From the NCBI RefSeq assembly GCF_025244845.1, contig NZ_CP104264.1, positions 1,054,001 through 1,118,000 on the forward strand: a stretch of DNA of 64,000 nucleotides, in the 5' to 3' direction. The notes under the pieces are model-generated. The model had not been told where the DNA came from. It saw only the letters and a program-made list of their open reading frames with translations, and ran no database searches. The translations under genes and the position numbers were made by a program. This DNA is from Arthrobacter sp. zg-Y1171. GTDB lineage: Bacteria; Actinomycetota; Actinomycetes; Actinomycetales; Micrococcaceae. This document shows positions 22,778-30,289 of the stretch, in pieces (within the stretch, counting starts at the first letter, position 1; each line of letters starts with the position of its first letter).

Positions 22778-23997
22778 GCTCCGCTTCAACACTGATCACG
22801 AACATCGGCGAACTCTCAACCCAGGATGACACCGCGGATACCCCCGTGCTGCGGGACGCGGCCGTGGTGTTCGAGGGGGAACGGATCAGCTGGATCGGCC
22901 CGGCGGGGAACGCACCGGCGGCAGACGAGGTCATCGACGCCGGCGGACGGGCCGGACTGCCCGGCTGGGTGGACTCGCACACCCATCTGGTATTTGCCGG
23001 GGACCGCAGCGCGGAGTTCGAGGCACGGATGGCGGGGCAGGCCTACGCAGCAGGCGGGATCGCCGTCACTACGGAAGCCACCCGGGCGGCGTCGGACTAT
23101 GACCTGACCCGGATGCTCCTGGCCCGTGCCGCCGAAGCCGCGGCGGGCGGCACCACGTACCTGGAAACCAAGACCGGCTACGGGCTGAGCGTGGAGGAGG
23201 AACGCCGGCATGCCCGGATCGCCTCCACGGTGGCGGACGCCGTCACGTTCCTGGGCGCGCACCTCGTCCCGGACGGAGCCGACGCCGACGAGTACACGGA
23301 GCTGGTCTGCACCGACATGCTCGCTGCGGTGCGCCCGTACGTCCAGTGGGCGGACGTCTTCTGCGAAAAGGGAGCCTTCACCGAGGAGCAGTCCCGCCGG
23401 GTGCTGCAGGCGGCCCGGGATGCGGGCCTGGGGCTGCGGGTACACGGCAACCAGCTCGGCCCGGGGGCCGGGGTGCGGCTCGCCGCGGAGTTCGGGGCGG
23501 CCAGCGTCGACCACGTGAACCACCTGCCCGACGACGACGTCGCCGCGCTCGCGGACACATGGTCCGGGTGGGACCCGGGTACCGGCGTTCCCGGAACCGT
23601 CGCAACGTGCCTGCCCGCCTGCGACCTGTCCACCCGGGCACCCCTGGCTCCGGCACGGAAACTGTTGGACGCCGGGGTGCAGGTGGCATTGGCTTCCAAC
23701 TGCAACCCGGGAACGTCCTTCACCAGCTCCATGGCTTTCTGCGTGGCCACCGCCGTGCTCCAGATGGGACTGACCGTGCAGGAAGCCGTCCGGGCCGCCA
23801 CTTACGGCGGCGCCCTGGCACTGCGGGTGCACACCGGGTCCGACCGGGACGGTGCCCGGGCTGTCGGCTCGCTCGCCGTCGGACACCGTGCCGACCTGCA
23901 GCTGCTCAACGCGCCCTCAGCTGCCCATCTGGCGTATCGGCCCGGCATGCCGCTGACCGGCATGGTGTTTCGAGCCGGGGTGCCGGTGCGCCGCTGA
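22774..23997 (+). CDS. hutI: imidazolonepropionase
   Basis: Third pathway step: hydrolyses imidazolonepropionate to N-formimidoyl-L-glutamate. It has 407 aa. The start at 22774 follows GGAAGGAAC and overlaps the hutF stop as ATGA, although the frame is open upstream. The metal site WVDSHTHLVFAGDRSAEFEAR, GLRVHGNQLGPGAGVRLA and VDHVNHLPDDD are HutI hallmarks, as is SNCNPGTSFTSSM. It is last gene of the operon. Confidence 0.96.
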   Translation: MSSASTLITNIGELSTQDDTADTPVLRDAAVVFEGERISWIGPAGNAPAADEVIDAGGRAGLPGWVDSHTHLVFAGDRSAEFEARMAGQAYAAGGIAVTTEATRAASDYDLTRMLLARAAEAAAGGTTYLETKTGYGLSVEEERRHARIASTVADAVTFLGAHLVPDGADADEYTELVCTDMLAAVRPYVQWADVFCEKGAFTEEQSRRVLQAARDAGLGLRVHGNQLGPGAGVRLAAEFGAASVDHVNHLPDDDVAALADTWSGWDPGTGVPGTVATCLPACDLSTRAPLAPARKLLDAGVQVALASNCNPGTSFTSSMAFCVATAVLQMGLTVQEAVRAATYGGALALRVHTGSDRDGARAVGSLAVGHRADLQLLNAPSAAHLAYRPGMPLTGMVFRAGVPVRR

Positions 23998-24084
23998 GCG
24001 GGGCCGCGGGGCATGGTCCAGGTTCGATACGAGAGTCGGTAAGCCCGCCTCCTGCATGCCGATGTGTCCGGCACAATGGTGTCC

Positions 24085-24873
24085 ATGCGCGCTGCCTTCC
24101 CCTCCGCCCCCGCCGAATCCCTGGATCCGCGAGCCCGCCGGATGCTGGTGTTCGAAATCCTGATTGTGCTGGGGCTTTCGCTCGGCAGGTCCGGGGTCTA
24201 TGCCGTCGTCGAACTCATTGAGAAAGCCACCCAGGCACCGTTGGGCGACCAGACCACCACCTTGAATCCCGTCCTTGATGATCGGCCGTACTTCGACCTG
24301 GTGTACCAGCTGCTGGGGATCTTCTTCTCCCTGCTGCCCGTGGCGCTGGTCCTGTTCCTGCTGACCGAACCCGGGAAATCCGCGTTCCGCCGGATCGGGT
24401 TCACGTTTGCCCGGCCGCTTCGCGACTTTGCGTTGGGGGTGGCTCTGGCAGCGGTCATCGGTATCGGGACGCTTGGCGTTTACGCCGCCGGACGGGCACT
24501 GGGCATCACCACCGCCATTGTTCCGGCAGCCCTGGACACCTACTGGTGGACGCTGCCGGTGCTGATCCTCTCTGCCATGCGGCATGCCGTGCTCGAGGAA
24601 GTCATTGTGGTGGGCTATCTGTTCCTGCGGCTGCGGCAACTGGGCTGGGGGACGCCGGCGATCATCCTCACCAGCGCCCTGATCCGGGCCAGCTACCACC
24701 TCTACCAGGGGATCGGCCCAGGCATCGGGAACTTCCTGATGGGCCTGCTCTTCGGCTACGTCTACACCAGGACGCGGCGGGTGATGCCGCTGGTGATTGC
24801 GCATGCGCTGGTGGACATTGCCGGGTTTGTCGGGTTCGCCTTGTTCGGTTCTGCCATCGGGATCGGCGACTAG
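24085..24873 (+). CDS. CPBP family intramembrane metalloprotease-like protein
   Basis: A polytopic membrane protein of about 262 aa with some seven hydrophobic helices. The CPBP/CAAX-protease core is recognisable: paired glutamates in HAVLEEVIVVGYLFLRLRQ, RASYHLYQGIGPG with a His, and VIAHALVDIAGF with a His and Asp. The arginine usual in EExxxR is replaced by Val here. Starts at 24064 (GTG) or 24076 (ATG) are also in frame; none has a clear ribosome site, so it may be leaderless. Family roles include prenyl-protein processing and immunity. Confidence 0.85.
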   Translation: MRAAFPSAPAESLDPRARRMLVFEILIVLGLSLGRSGVYAVVELIEKATQAPLGDQTTTLNPVLDDRPYFDLVYQLLGIFFSLLPVALVLFLLTEPGKSAFRRIGFTFARPLRDFALGVALAAVIGIGTLGVYAAGRALGITTAIVPAALDTYWWTLPVLILSAMRHAVLEEVIVVGYLFLRLRQLGWGTPAIILTSALIRASYHLYQGIGPGIGNFLMGLLFGYVYTRTRRVMPLVIAHALVDIAGFVGFALFGSAIGIGD

Positions 24874-24911
24874 ACGGGCACCGCGACTCCGCCGGCACAT
24901 AGGATGGCCCG

Positions 24912-26729
24912 GTGACACTGATGACCCGCTGGGGTGCAGCCCTGGACCCCGAATCCGTCCTGCCGGAATACCCCCGACCCCAGCTGGCCCGCGACAGCTA
25001 CCTCAATCTCAACGGCTACTGGCAGTACGCCATCACCGGCGCCCGCCGGGAGCAGCCGCCACGGGACGGGGACTGGGACGGGGACATCCTGGTGCCGTTC
25101 TCACCAGAGGCGCCGCTCTCCGGCGTGAACCGGCACCTCCAGCCGCAGCAGCTGCTCTGGTACCGGCGGACCGTGACCCTGCCGGAGGGCTTTGCGGGGG
25201 AGCGGGTACTGCTGCACTTCGGCGCCGTGGACTCCAGCTGCCGGGTCAAGGTCAACGGCATTCCCGAGGGCGGGCATGACGGCGGCTACCTGCCGTTCTC
25301 CCTGGACATCACCGACGCGCTGGCTGCGGGTCCGGACGGCGGTTCCCCCGGGGCCGAGCACGAAATCGTGGTCCGGGTCCGGGACCTGAGCAACACCGGT
25401 TCCGCCAGCCGCGGCAAGCAGACCCTGGACCGCGGCGGCATCTGGTACACGGCGCAGTCCGGGATCTGGCAGACGGTCTGGCTGGAAGCGGTGCCGCAGG
25501 CGAGCATTTCCCGCCTGGTCCTCGTGCCGGACCTGGACTCGGTGACCGCCACGGTGCTGGTCGACGACGTCCGGTCCGCCCCGGACAGCGCTGACCTGCA
25601 GGCGGAAGTCACCGTATCCGCGGGCGGGCAGCAGGTGGCGGCCGCCGTCGTCGTTCCCGGAAACCCGGTGCGGATCCCGATTCCGGATCCGCACCTCTGG
25701 ACCCCGGAGGATCCGTTCCTGTACGACGTCGCCGTGCGGCTGCTCACCGCTGGGAAGGAAGCGGACCGCGTGCGCAGCTACACGGCGCTGCGGACCGTCG
25801 GCACGGGGCCCGACGACGCCGGGCACCTGCGGCTGCTGCTGAACGGGCGGCCGTATTTCCACGCGGGCCTGCTGGACCAGGGGTACTGGCCGGACGGGCT
25901 GTACACCGCGCCGTCGGACGAGGCCCTGGCCTCCGACATCCGTGCGGCGAAGGACCTGGGCTTCAACATGCTGCGCAAGCACATCAAGATCGAGCCGCTG
26001 CGCTGGTACTACCATGCCGACCGGCTCGGCATCCTCGTCTGGCAGGACCTGGTCAACGGCGGCACGTCCTACAAGCACGCCGTGGTCACTGCCCCCGCGG
26101 TGGGTGCGGCGCACCGGGCCGACGGCGACTATGCCGCCTTCGGGCGTGCCGACGAGCAGGGCAGGGAACAGTTCCTGGCCGAACTGCACGGCACGGTGGA
26201 GCTGCTGGGCAACAGCCCGTCGATCGTGGTGTGGGTGCCGTTCAATGAAGGGTGGGGCCAGTTCGATGCCAATGCCGTCGCCGACCTGCTGCGGGGCCTC
26301 GATCCGACCCGGACCATCGACCATGCCAGCGGCTGGCATGACCAGGGCGGGGGAGACCTCAAGAGCGTGCACGTCTACTTTGTGCCGTTCCGGCTGCGGA
26401 AGGGCTGGCTGGCCGGGGGCCGTGCAGTGGTGCTGTCCGAATACGGCGGGTACAGCCTGCGGATCCCCGGGCACACCTTCAACGACAAGGAGTTCGGCTA
26501 CCGGCGGTTCCGGTCCCGGCGTGCCCTGGCCCGCGCCTACGAGCGGCTGCACCGGCGGCAGATTGAACCTGCGGTGGCCCGGGGGCTTGCCGCCACGGTC
26601 TACACCCAGCTCACCGACGTCGAGGACGAGGTCAACGGGCTGTTGACCTATGACCGCCGGGTGGTGAAGCTCGACGCCGAGCTGGTGCGGGGACTCAATG
26701 CGAGGCTTCGTCGGGCTGCCGGGGGCTGA
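24912..26729 (+). CDS. glycoside hydrolase family 2 enzyme (beta-galactosidase/glucuronidase type)
   Basis: A 605-aa retaining glycosidase. The N-terminal sugar-binding sandwich (about residues 55-190) holds RGGIWYTAQSGIWQTVWLE; an Ig-like domain precedes the TIM barrel (about 290-600). The acid/base Glu is in WVPFNEGWGQFD and the nucleophile Glu in VVLSEYGGYSL. There is no signal peptide, so it is probably cytoplasmic. It is shorter than LacZ and lacks the C-terminal domain. GTG start with AGGA 7 nt upstream. It is followed by a palindromic repeat element. Confidence 0.9.
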   Translation: MTLMTRWGAALDPESVLPEYPRPQLARDSYLNLNGYWQYAITGARREQPPRDGDWDGDILVPFSPEAPLSGVNRHLQPQQLLWYRRTVTLPEGFAGERVLLHFGAVDSSCRVKVNGIPEGGHDGGYLPFSLDITDALAAGPDGGSPGAEHEIVVRVRDLSNTGSASRGKQTLDRGGIWYTAQSGIWQTVWLEAVPQASISRLVLVPDLDSVTATVLVDDVRSAPDSADLQAEVTVSAGGQQVAAAVVVPGNPVRIPIPDPHLWTPEDPFLYDVAVRLLTAGKEADRVRSYTALRTVGTGPDDAGHLRLLLNGRPYFHAGLLDQGYWPDGLYTAPSDEALASDIRAAKDLGFNMLRKHIKIEPLRWYYHADRLGILVWQDLVNGGTSYKHAVVTAPAVGAAHRADGDYAAFGRADEQGREQFLAELHGTVELLGNSPSIVVWVPFNEGWGQFDANAVADLLRGLDPTRTIDHASGWHDQGGGDLKSVHVYFVPFRLRKGWLAGGRAVVLSEYGGYSLRIPGHTFNDKEFGYRRFRSRRALARAYERLHRRQIEPAVARGLAATVYTQLTDVEDEVNGLLTYDRRVVKLDAELVRGLNARLRRAAGG

Positions 26730-26760
26730 CCCGTGCTGCTTGCCTTCGGGATCCGCTCAG

Positions 26761-26850
26761 TCCCTGCACTTTGTCCGGATCCCCGCAGATTGTCCGGATC
26801 CCCGCACCGCGCGGAGCAGGGATTGCCACAAACCGCAGGGATCTGGACAA
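26761..26850. repeat. palindromic repeat element, copy 1
   Basis: Left arm: two units of the form TTGTCCGGATCCCCGCA. Centre: CCGCGCGG. Right arm: GCAGGGATTGCCACAAACC then GCAGGGATCTGGACAA, the inverse of the left units. It fills the gap between the convergent 3' ends of the GH2 and alpha/beta hydrolase genes. Related elements lie near 27.8, 28.9 and 51.7 kb. Confidence 0.85.
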
Positions 26851-26883
26851 CCCGGAGGGAATCAGCGGCGCCGGGAACGGGGG
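26779..26883 (+). repeat. 105-bp direct repeat, copy 1
   Basis: Base-for-base identical with 27744-27848. It spans most of the palindromic element plus a flank ending AACGGGGG. The two copies bracket the alpha/beta hydrolase gene in direct orientation, 965 bp apart. It ends two bases before the hydrolase stop codon. Confidence 0.95.
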
Positions 26884-26884
26884 T

Positions 26885-27703
26885 TCAGCGATCCACCCAG
26901 CCACCCAGGACCCGCCGGAAGGTTTCCGGCTGTTCGATCCAGGGGTAGTGGCCGCAGTCCTCAAGGACTGTGAGACGAGCACCAAGAGCTTTGGCGTAGG
27001 CACGGACGGGGTCAACACCGGACAGAATGTCATGCGTGCCGCCTACAACCAAGGTGGGCGGCCGGAGTGATTCGGTGATGCTCCGGGCGGCATCCAGGGG
27101 GATGTTGTTGAACCAGGCTGAGGCCGCCGCTAGAGACATTGCTCCAACTGTGGAGTGGTGCTTCGTGCCTGCCGTCCACTTGGCGTATCCGGCCGGGGCT
27201 TCCAGTACTAAGGCGCGTTGGAACTCACTTTCATTTGCCGGCTCTTCCGCCGCCATTGATGCCAGGGCAGCGTCGACCAAGGGTGTTGCCCTTCGCGCGG
27301 CAATGACGGGGCCGTCGTGATCGGCCCCGGTCAACCATGCGGCTGCGGGTGTCACCAGAGCCATCGACCGGACACGTTCCGGATACTGCGCCGACACGGC
27401 GAGAGCCAGTCGGGTCCCAGCAGAATGCGCGAGGATGTCGAAGGTGTGGAGGTCGAGTGCATCAGCGACAGCAAGGACGTCCGCAGCGTCACGCCACCAT
27501 CCCTGGGACAAGCCTCCGGTGGCCGGGGTTCCCCTCGGGTGGAGGATTGCCAACGAACGCACGGTGTCGAGCCCGGCTAGATCGTCCAGGTACGCGGGGT
27601 CCCTGCACGGTCCGCCCGGAAGTACCAAAAGGGGAGGTTTTTCATCCGATTGATTGAGCTGCACAGATATCTGCGCACCGTCCGGTGCGGCAATGGTCCT
27701 CAT
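26885..27703 (-). CDS. alpha/beta hydrolase (proline-iminopeptidase-like)
   Basis: A 272-aa serine hydrolase. The oxyanion region PPLLVLPGGPCRDP and AILHPRGTPAT resemble proline iminopeptidases. The nucleophile lies in DILAHSAGTRLALAV (HSAG). The acid is probably the Asp in VVGGTHDILSG, with the His in LEDCGHYPWI. ATG 27703 is chosen because the frame upstream merges with repeat DNA. The whole gene sits between two identical 105-bp direct repeats, a cassette-like arrangement. Confidence 0.88.
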   Translation of the reverse strand: MRTIAAPDGAQISVQLNQSDEKPPLLVLPGGPCRDPAYLDDLAGLDTVRSLAILHPRGTPATGGLSQGWWRDAADVLAVADALDLHTFDILAHSAGTRLALAVSAQYPERVRSMALVTPAAAWLTGADHDGPVIAARRATPLVDAALASMAAEEPANESEFQRALVLEAPAGYAKWTAGTKHHSTVGAMSLAAASAWFNNIPLDAARSITESLRPPTLVVGGTHDILSGVDPVRAYAKALGARLTVLEDCGHYPWIEQPETFRRVLGGWVDR

Positions 27704-27743
27704 TTTGACCAAAATAGCACCGTGTAAAGCGCCGTTGCGCCCA

Positions 27744-27848
27744 ATCCCCGCAGATTGTCCGGATCCCCGCACCGCGCGGAGCAGGGATTGCCACAAACCG
27801 CAGGGATCTGGACAACCCGGAGGGAATCAGCGGCGCCGGGAACGGGGG
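27744..27848 (+). repeat. 105-bp direct repeat, copy 2, with palindromic element
   Basis: Identical with 26779-26883. It lies upstream of the hydrolase start and runs into the 3' end of the AbiEi/DUF559 gene, supplying that gene's last codons (PRSRRR-stop). It retains two left-arm units (the outer one shortened), the CCGCGCGG centre and two right-arm units of the palindromic family. Confidence 0.95.
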
Positions 27849-28768
27849 AGACCAGCGCGGACCAAGCGCTGTACCAAGGACTCAGGGTGCTGGGGCTCTC
27901 TTGAGATGTCGTCCCAGGACCAGCGTATAAAACTGACCCCCGTTGCGCGGATGGCATCTTCGCGCCGTTTCTCCTGACGCAGTGTGTCCCACGAAGGGGC
28001 AAGGGCTGCATCGCCCCGACCGTATTTCACCGCGCCGTCGAACTCCCCGACGAGCCTCTGCTCGCGCCAATAAAAGTCGACCCGATAGCGGCCGGCGGAG
28101 GTGTTGAATTGTTGCTGGAGCTCGGGCGGAAGGAAGCGGTGCCTGTGAATGGCGGCCCGGGAATAGGACTCGCCCGCCGACTCGGAGCGTGGATCGGCGA
28201 AGTCGATGACCTGTCGAGCCCGCAGCCGCTTTACTTGACTGGGCAGGTTCCCGGCTGTTTTCCGCAGATGGTCCTTTCCCAGGGGAGGCAAACCACGAAC
28301 GGGATCCGGCCGCAGCATGTGGTCCATGGCGGGAACCGCGTGCTCGAAAGGGAGATAGGCAGCCATGTCTAGAACGGTCTGGGCCCGGGACGTCAGGGGC
28401 ACCTCTTCCAAGGCAGTGATCGGTTCGAGCAACTGGCGCTCCACCCATCGGAGTCCGCCGCGACGCTGGCCGTGAGTGGGAGGTGCGGCCAACAGCAGCA
28501 CCTCAGCAGAGTGTCCAATGACCGGCAGCCCCCACATGACCGCAGCAGATTGCTGGATAAGGATGCGCTGACCGTGTCCCTGTTCCACAGCAGCCCGAAT
28601 CCGGACGCGTTGCTGTTCCCAAGGGGAAAGATGCTGCCACTCATCCGCCTGCATGTAGACACCTGTACGGAGGCGGATCAGCTGACCGGCCCGGCAGCTC
28701 GAGGCTAAGGAACGACGGTCAGTACCGTGGGCTTCAGCATCGGCTGTAAAGATGAGCTCCGGATCCAT
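27827..28768 (-). CDS. AbiEi-like N-terminal domain plus DUF559 nuclease-fold protein
   Basis: A 313-aa protein of a type frequent in actinobacteria. Its N-terminus (RRSLASSCRAGQLIRLRTGVYM) resembles the winged-helix AbiEi antitoxin N-terminal domain. The C-terminus (about 225-300) looks like DUF559/Vsr-type PD-(D/E)xK: YRVDFYWREQRLVGEFDG with a following Lys, then RQEKRREDAIRATGVSFIRW. No AbiEii toxin gene is adjacent. It is flanked on both sides by palindromic repeats, and its stop codon is inside one. Function unknown; nuclease activity is inferred from the fold only. Confidence 0.8.
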   Translation of the reverse strand: MDPELIFTADAEAHGTDRRSLASSCRAGQLIRLRTGVYMQADEWQHLSPWEQQRVRIRAAVEQGHGQRILIQQSAAVMWGLPVIGHSAEVLLLAAPPTHGQRRGGLRWVERQLLEPITALEEVPLTSRAQTVLDMAAYLPFEHAVPAMDHMLRPDPVRGLPPLGKDHLRKTAGNLPSQVKRLRARQVIDFADPRSESAGESYSRAAIHRHRFLPPELQQQFNTSAGRYRVDFYWREQRLVGEFDGAVKYGRGDAALAPSWDTLRQEKRREDAIRATGVSFIRWSWDDISREPQHPESLVQRLVRAGLPRSRRR

Positions 28769-28855
28769 GGGCTCAAAGATGGATGGGTAACAGCGGACCC
28801 GCGAGGGTAAGCCTCCCTATTGTGGACAACCCTCTGGTACCTCGGCCTGGAGAAG

Positions 28856-29249
28856 CCCTGCGGTTTGTCGCGATCCCTGCGGTTTGTGACAATTCCTGCG
28901 CCGCGCGGTGCAGGAATCCGGACAGACCGCAGGGATCCGGACAGGCTGCGGGGACAGGCCGCGGGGATCCGGACATACCGCAGGGATCCGGACAGGCTGC
29001 GGGGACAGGCTGCGGGGACATACCGCAGGGACCCGGACGCAGCGCAGGGATCCGGACACAGCGCAGGGACGGACCGCGGGGATCCGGACAGACCGCAGGG
29101 ATCCGGACAGGCTGCGGGGACAGGCGGCGGGGATCCGGACAGACCGCAGGGATCCGGACAGGCTGCGGGGACAGACCGCAGGGATCCGGACAGGCTGCGG
29201 GGACAGGCCGCGGGGATCCGGACACGCCGGACAGACCACGGGGATCCGG
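28856..29249. repeat. expanded palindromic repeat array, about 20 units
   Basis: A left arm of two to three units (CCCTGCGGTTTGTCGCGAT and so on) and a CCGCGCGG centre (28901-28908) are followed by a right arm of contiguous units. These are mostly 19 nt (GACCGCAGGGATCCGGACA, or variants starting GGC/TAC/CAG) and 13 nt (GGCTGCGGGGACA), with no spacers. The 13-mer equals the 19-mer minus TCCGGA, a likely slip between two GGA triplets. It fills most of the 516-bp gap between the AbiEi/DUF559 start and the VOC stop. Confidence 0.92.
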
Positions 29250-29284
29250 CAGGAAAACCCCGAACCGGCAGCAGAAACCCAGTG

Positions 29285-29944
29285 CTAGATCTCGACAGGA
29301 CCGTTCGCCGTGTCGAAGGTGACGGACATGATGCCCGGTGTACCCGCCGGAGCAATCCACGTGACATCCACGTTCTCCAGCGGCTTCTCCACGGGATGGC
29401 CCAGCCAGTCGGTGACGCGTGCAGCGGAGCCGGCAATGGTCAGGGACTTCAGCTTCACCGAACCGGGCATCCCGGGAATGGCGTTGGAGGGGTGCAGCTC
29501 GTCGGTGCCGTCGTCCCAGCGGAGCAGATAGGGAACCTGCGGATCGGCGATCAATCCGTTGATGCCGATCTGCCGCCAGGTCAGCTCCTGGCCGTCGGGG
29601 AACTTGCGGTTGCCCGGCACGGAGGCCCGGCCGAGGCGTTCCTCGAAGGGGGAGAGATCGTCAACGGCAACACACCAGCCCATCCATCCGCCGCCGCATT
29701 CGGAGCGCTGGCGCACGGCCTGGCCGAACGGAGCCTTGTCCGACGCCGGGTGGTTCAGGACCTCCACCACCTCGACGTACTGGTTGTTGGCCAGGGGCAG
29801 GATCATATTGCGGGTACCGAATCGGGGGTGGACGCCACCCTTCACGTAATCGGCGCCGAGAGCAGCAGCAATCCTCTCGGTGGTGGCCAAAAGACCGTCG
29901 GATTCACAGGCATAAGAAACATGGTCCAAGCGCATGCGGCCCAT
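29285..29944 (-). CDS. VOC-superfamily (glyoxalase-like) protein
   Basis: A 219-aa protein of the vicinal-oxygen-chelate fold, Glyoxalase_3-like type. The opening MRLDHVSYACESDGLLATTE is a typical first beta-alpha unit with the metal-ligand His. PLANNQYVEVVEVLNHP and GGGWMGWCVAVDDLSPFEERLG follow the pattern of the paired modules. The start may be ATG 29944 or 29935. Function is unknown; members include dioxygenases, resistance proteins and lyases. Confidence 0.82.
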   Translation of the reverse strand: MGRMRLDHVSYACESDGLLATTERIAAALGADYVKGGVHPRFGTRNMILPLANNQYVEVVEVLNHPASDKAPFGQAVRQRSECGGGWMGWCVAVDDLSPFEERLGRASVPGNRKFPDGQELTWRQIGINGLIADPQVPYLLRWDDGTDELHPSNAIPGMPGSVKLKSLTIAGSAARVTDWLGHPVEKPLENVDVTWIAPAGTPGIMSVTFDTANGPVEI

Positions 29945-30095
29945 TGTGGCACGTTGTGATACGCGTCTCGACCAAGGGAAGCCTAAGTGCGGAATGTTCC
30001 CGGCCGCAGCTCGGAATTACGGCGAAAAAGCGCCGATATTTCACGGTGCGTCACAGAGGTTGCGCGACGGCGGCATATCGGTTTCCATGGGTGCA

Positions 30096-30213
30096 GGTCA
30101 TGAGTGCCAGCAGATAGCCCCGGCTTGCTGGCCGGCAACCCTCCAACCGCGGTGGGGTGCCCCGGGTGAAGACCTGGCCGTACGCCAAACGGGCGTCCGG
30201 CAAGCGCGGGTCC
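30096..30213 (+). ncRNA. SAM-IV riboswitch upstream of metY-metX
   Basis: The core matches the actinobacterial SAM-IV class as I know it: GGTCATGAGTGCC, CCCCGGCTTGCTGGCCGGCA, ACCCTCCAACCGCGGTGGGG, TGCCCCGGGTGAAGACC, a variable hairpin (GTACGCCAAACGGGCGT), then GGCAAGCGCGGGTCC. The shared SAM core of S-box type (GCTGGCCGGCAACC) is present, but with the SAM-IV peripheral pseudoknot elements. It ends 76 bp before metY and should lower metYX expression when S-adenosylmethionine is high. Confidence 0.93.
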
Positions 30214-30289
30214 CACGACCCCACCGGACATCCGGCGTACCCGGATGCACCCCGGCGGCGTTGTGCGGCCCCTGGTTTGAGGGAGCATC

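Noticed and set aside
28856..29249. Possible CRISPR array
   Set aside because: The units are contiguous 19- and 13-mers without unique spacers, and no cas genes occur in the window.
28705..29436. Long repetitive reading frames on both strands (Pro/Cys/Arg-rich peptides)
   Set aside because: They are translations of the repeat array. Because 19 and 13 are both one more than a multiple of three, all frames stay open; there is no start signal or family match.
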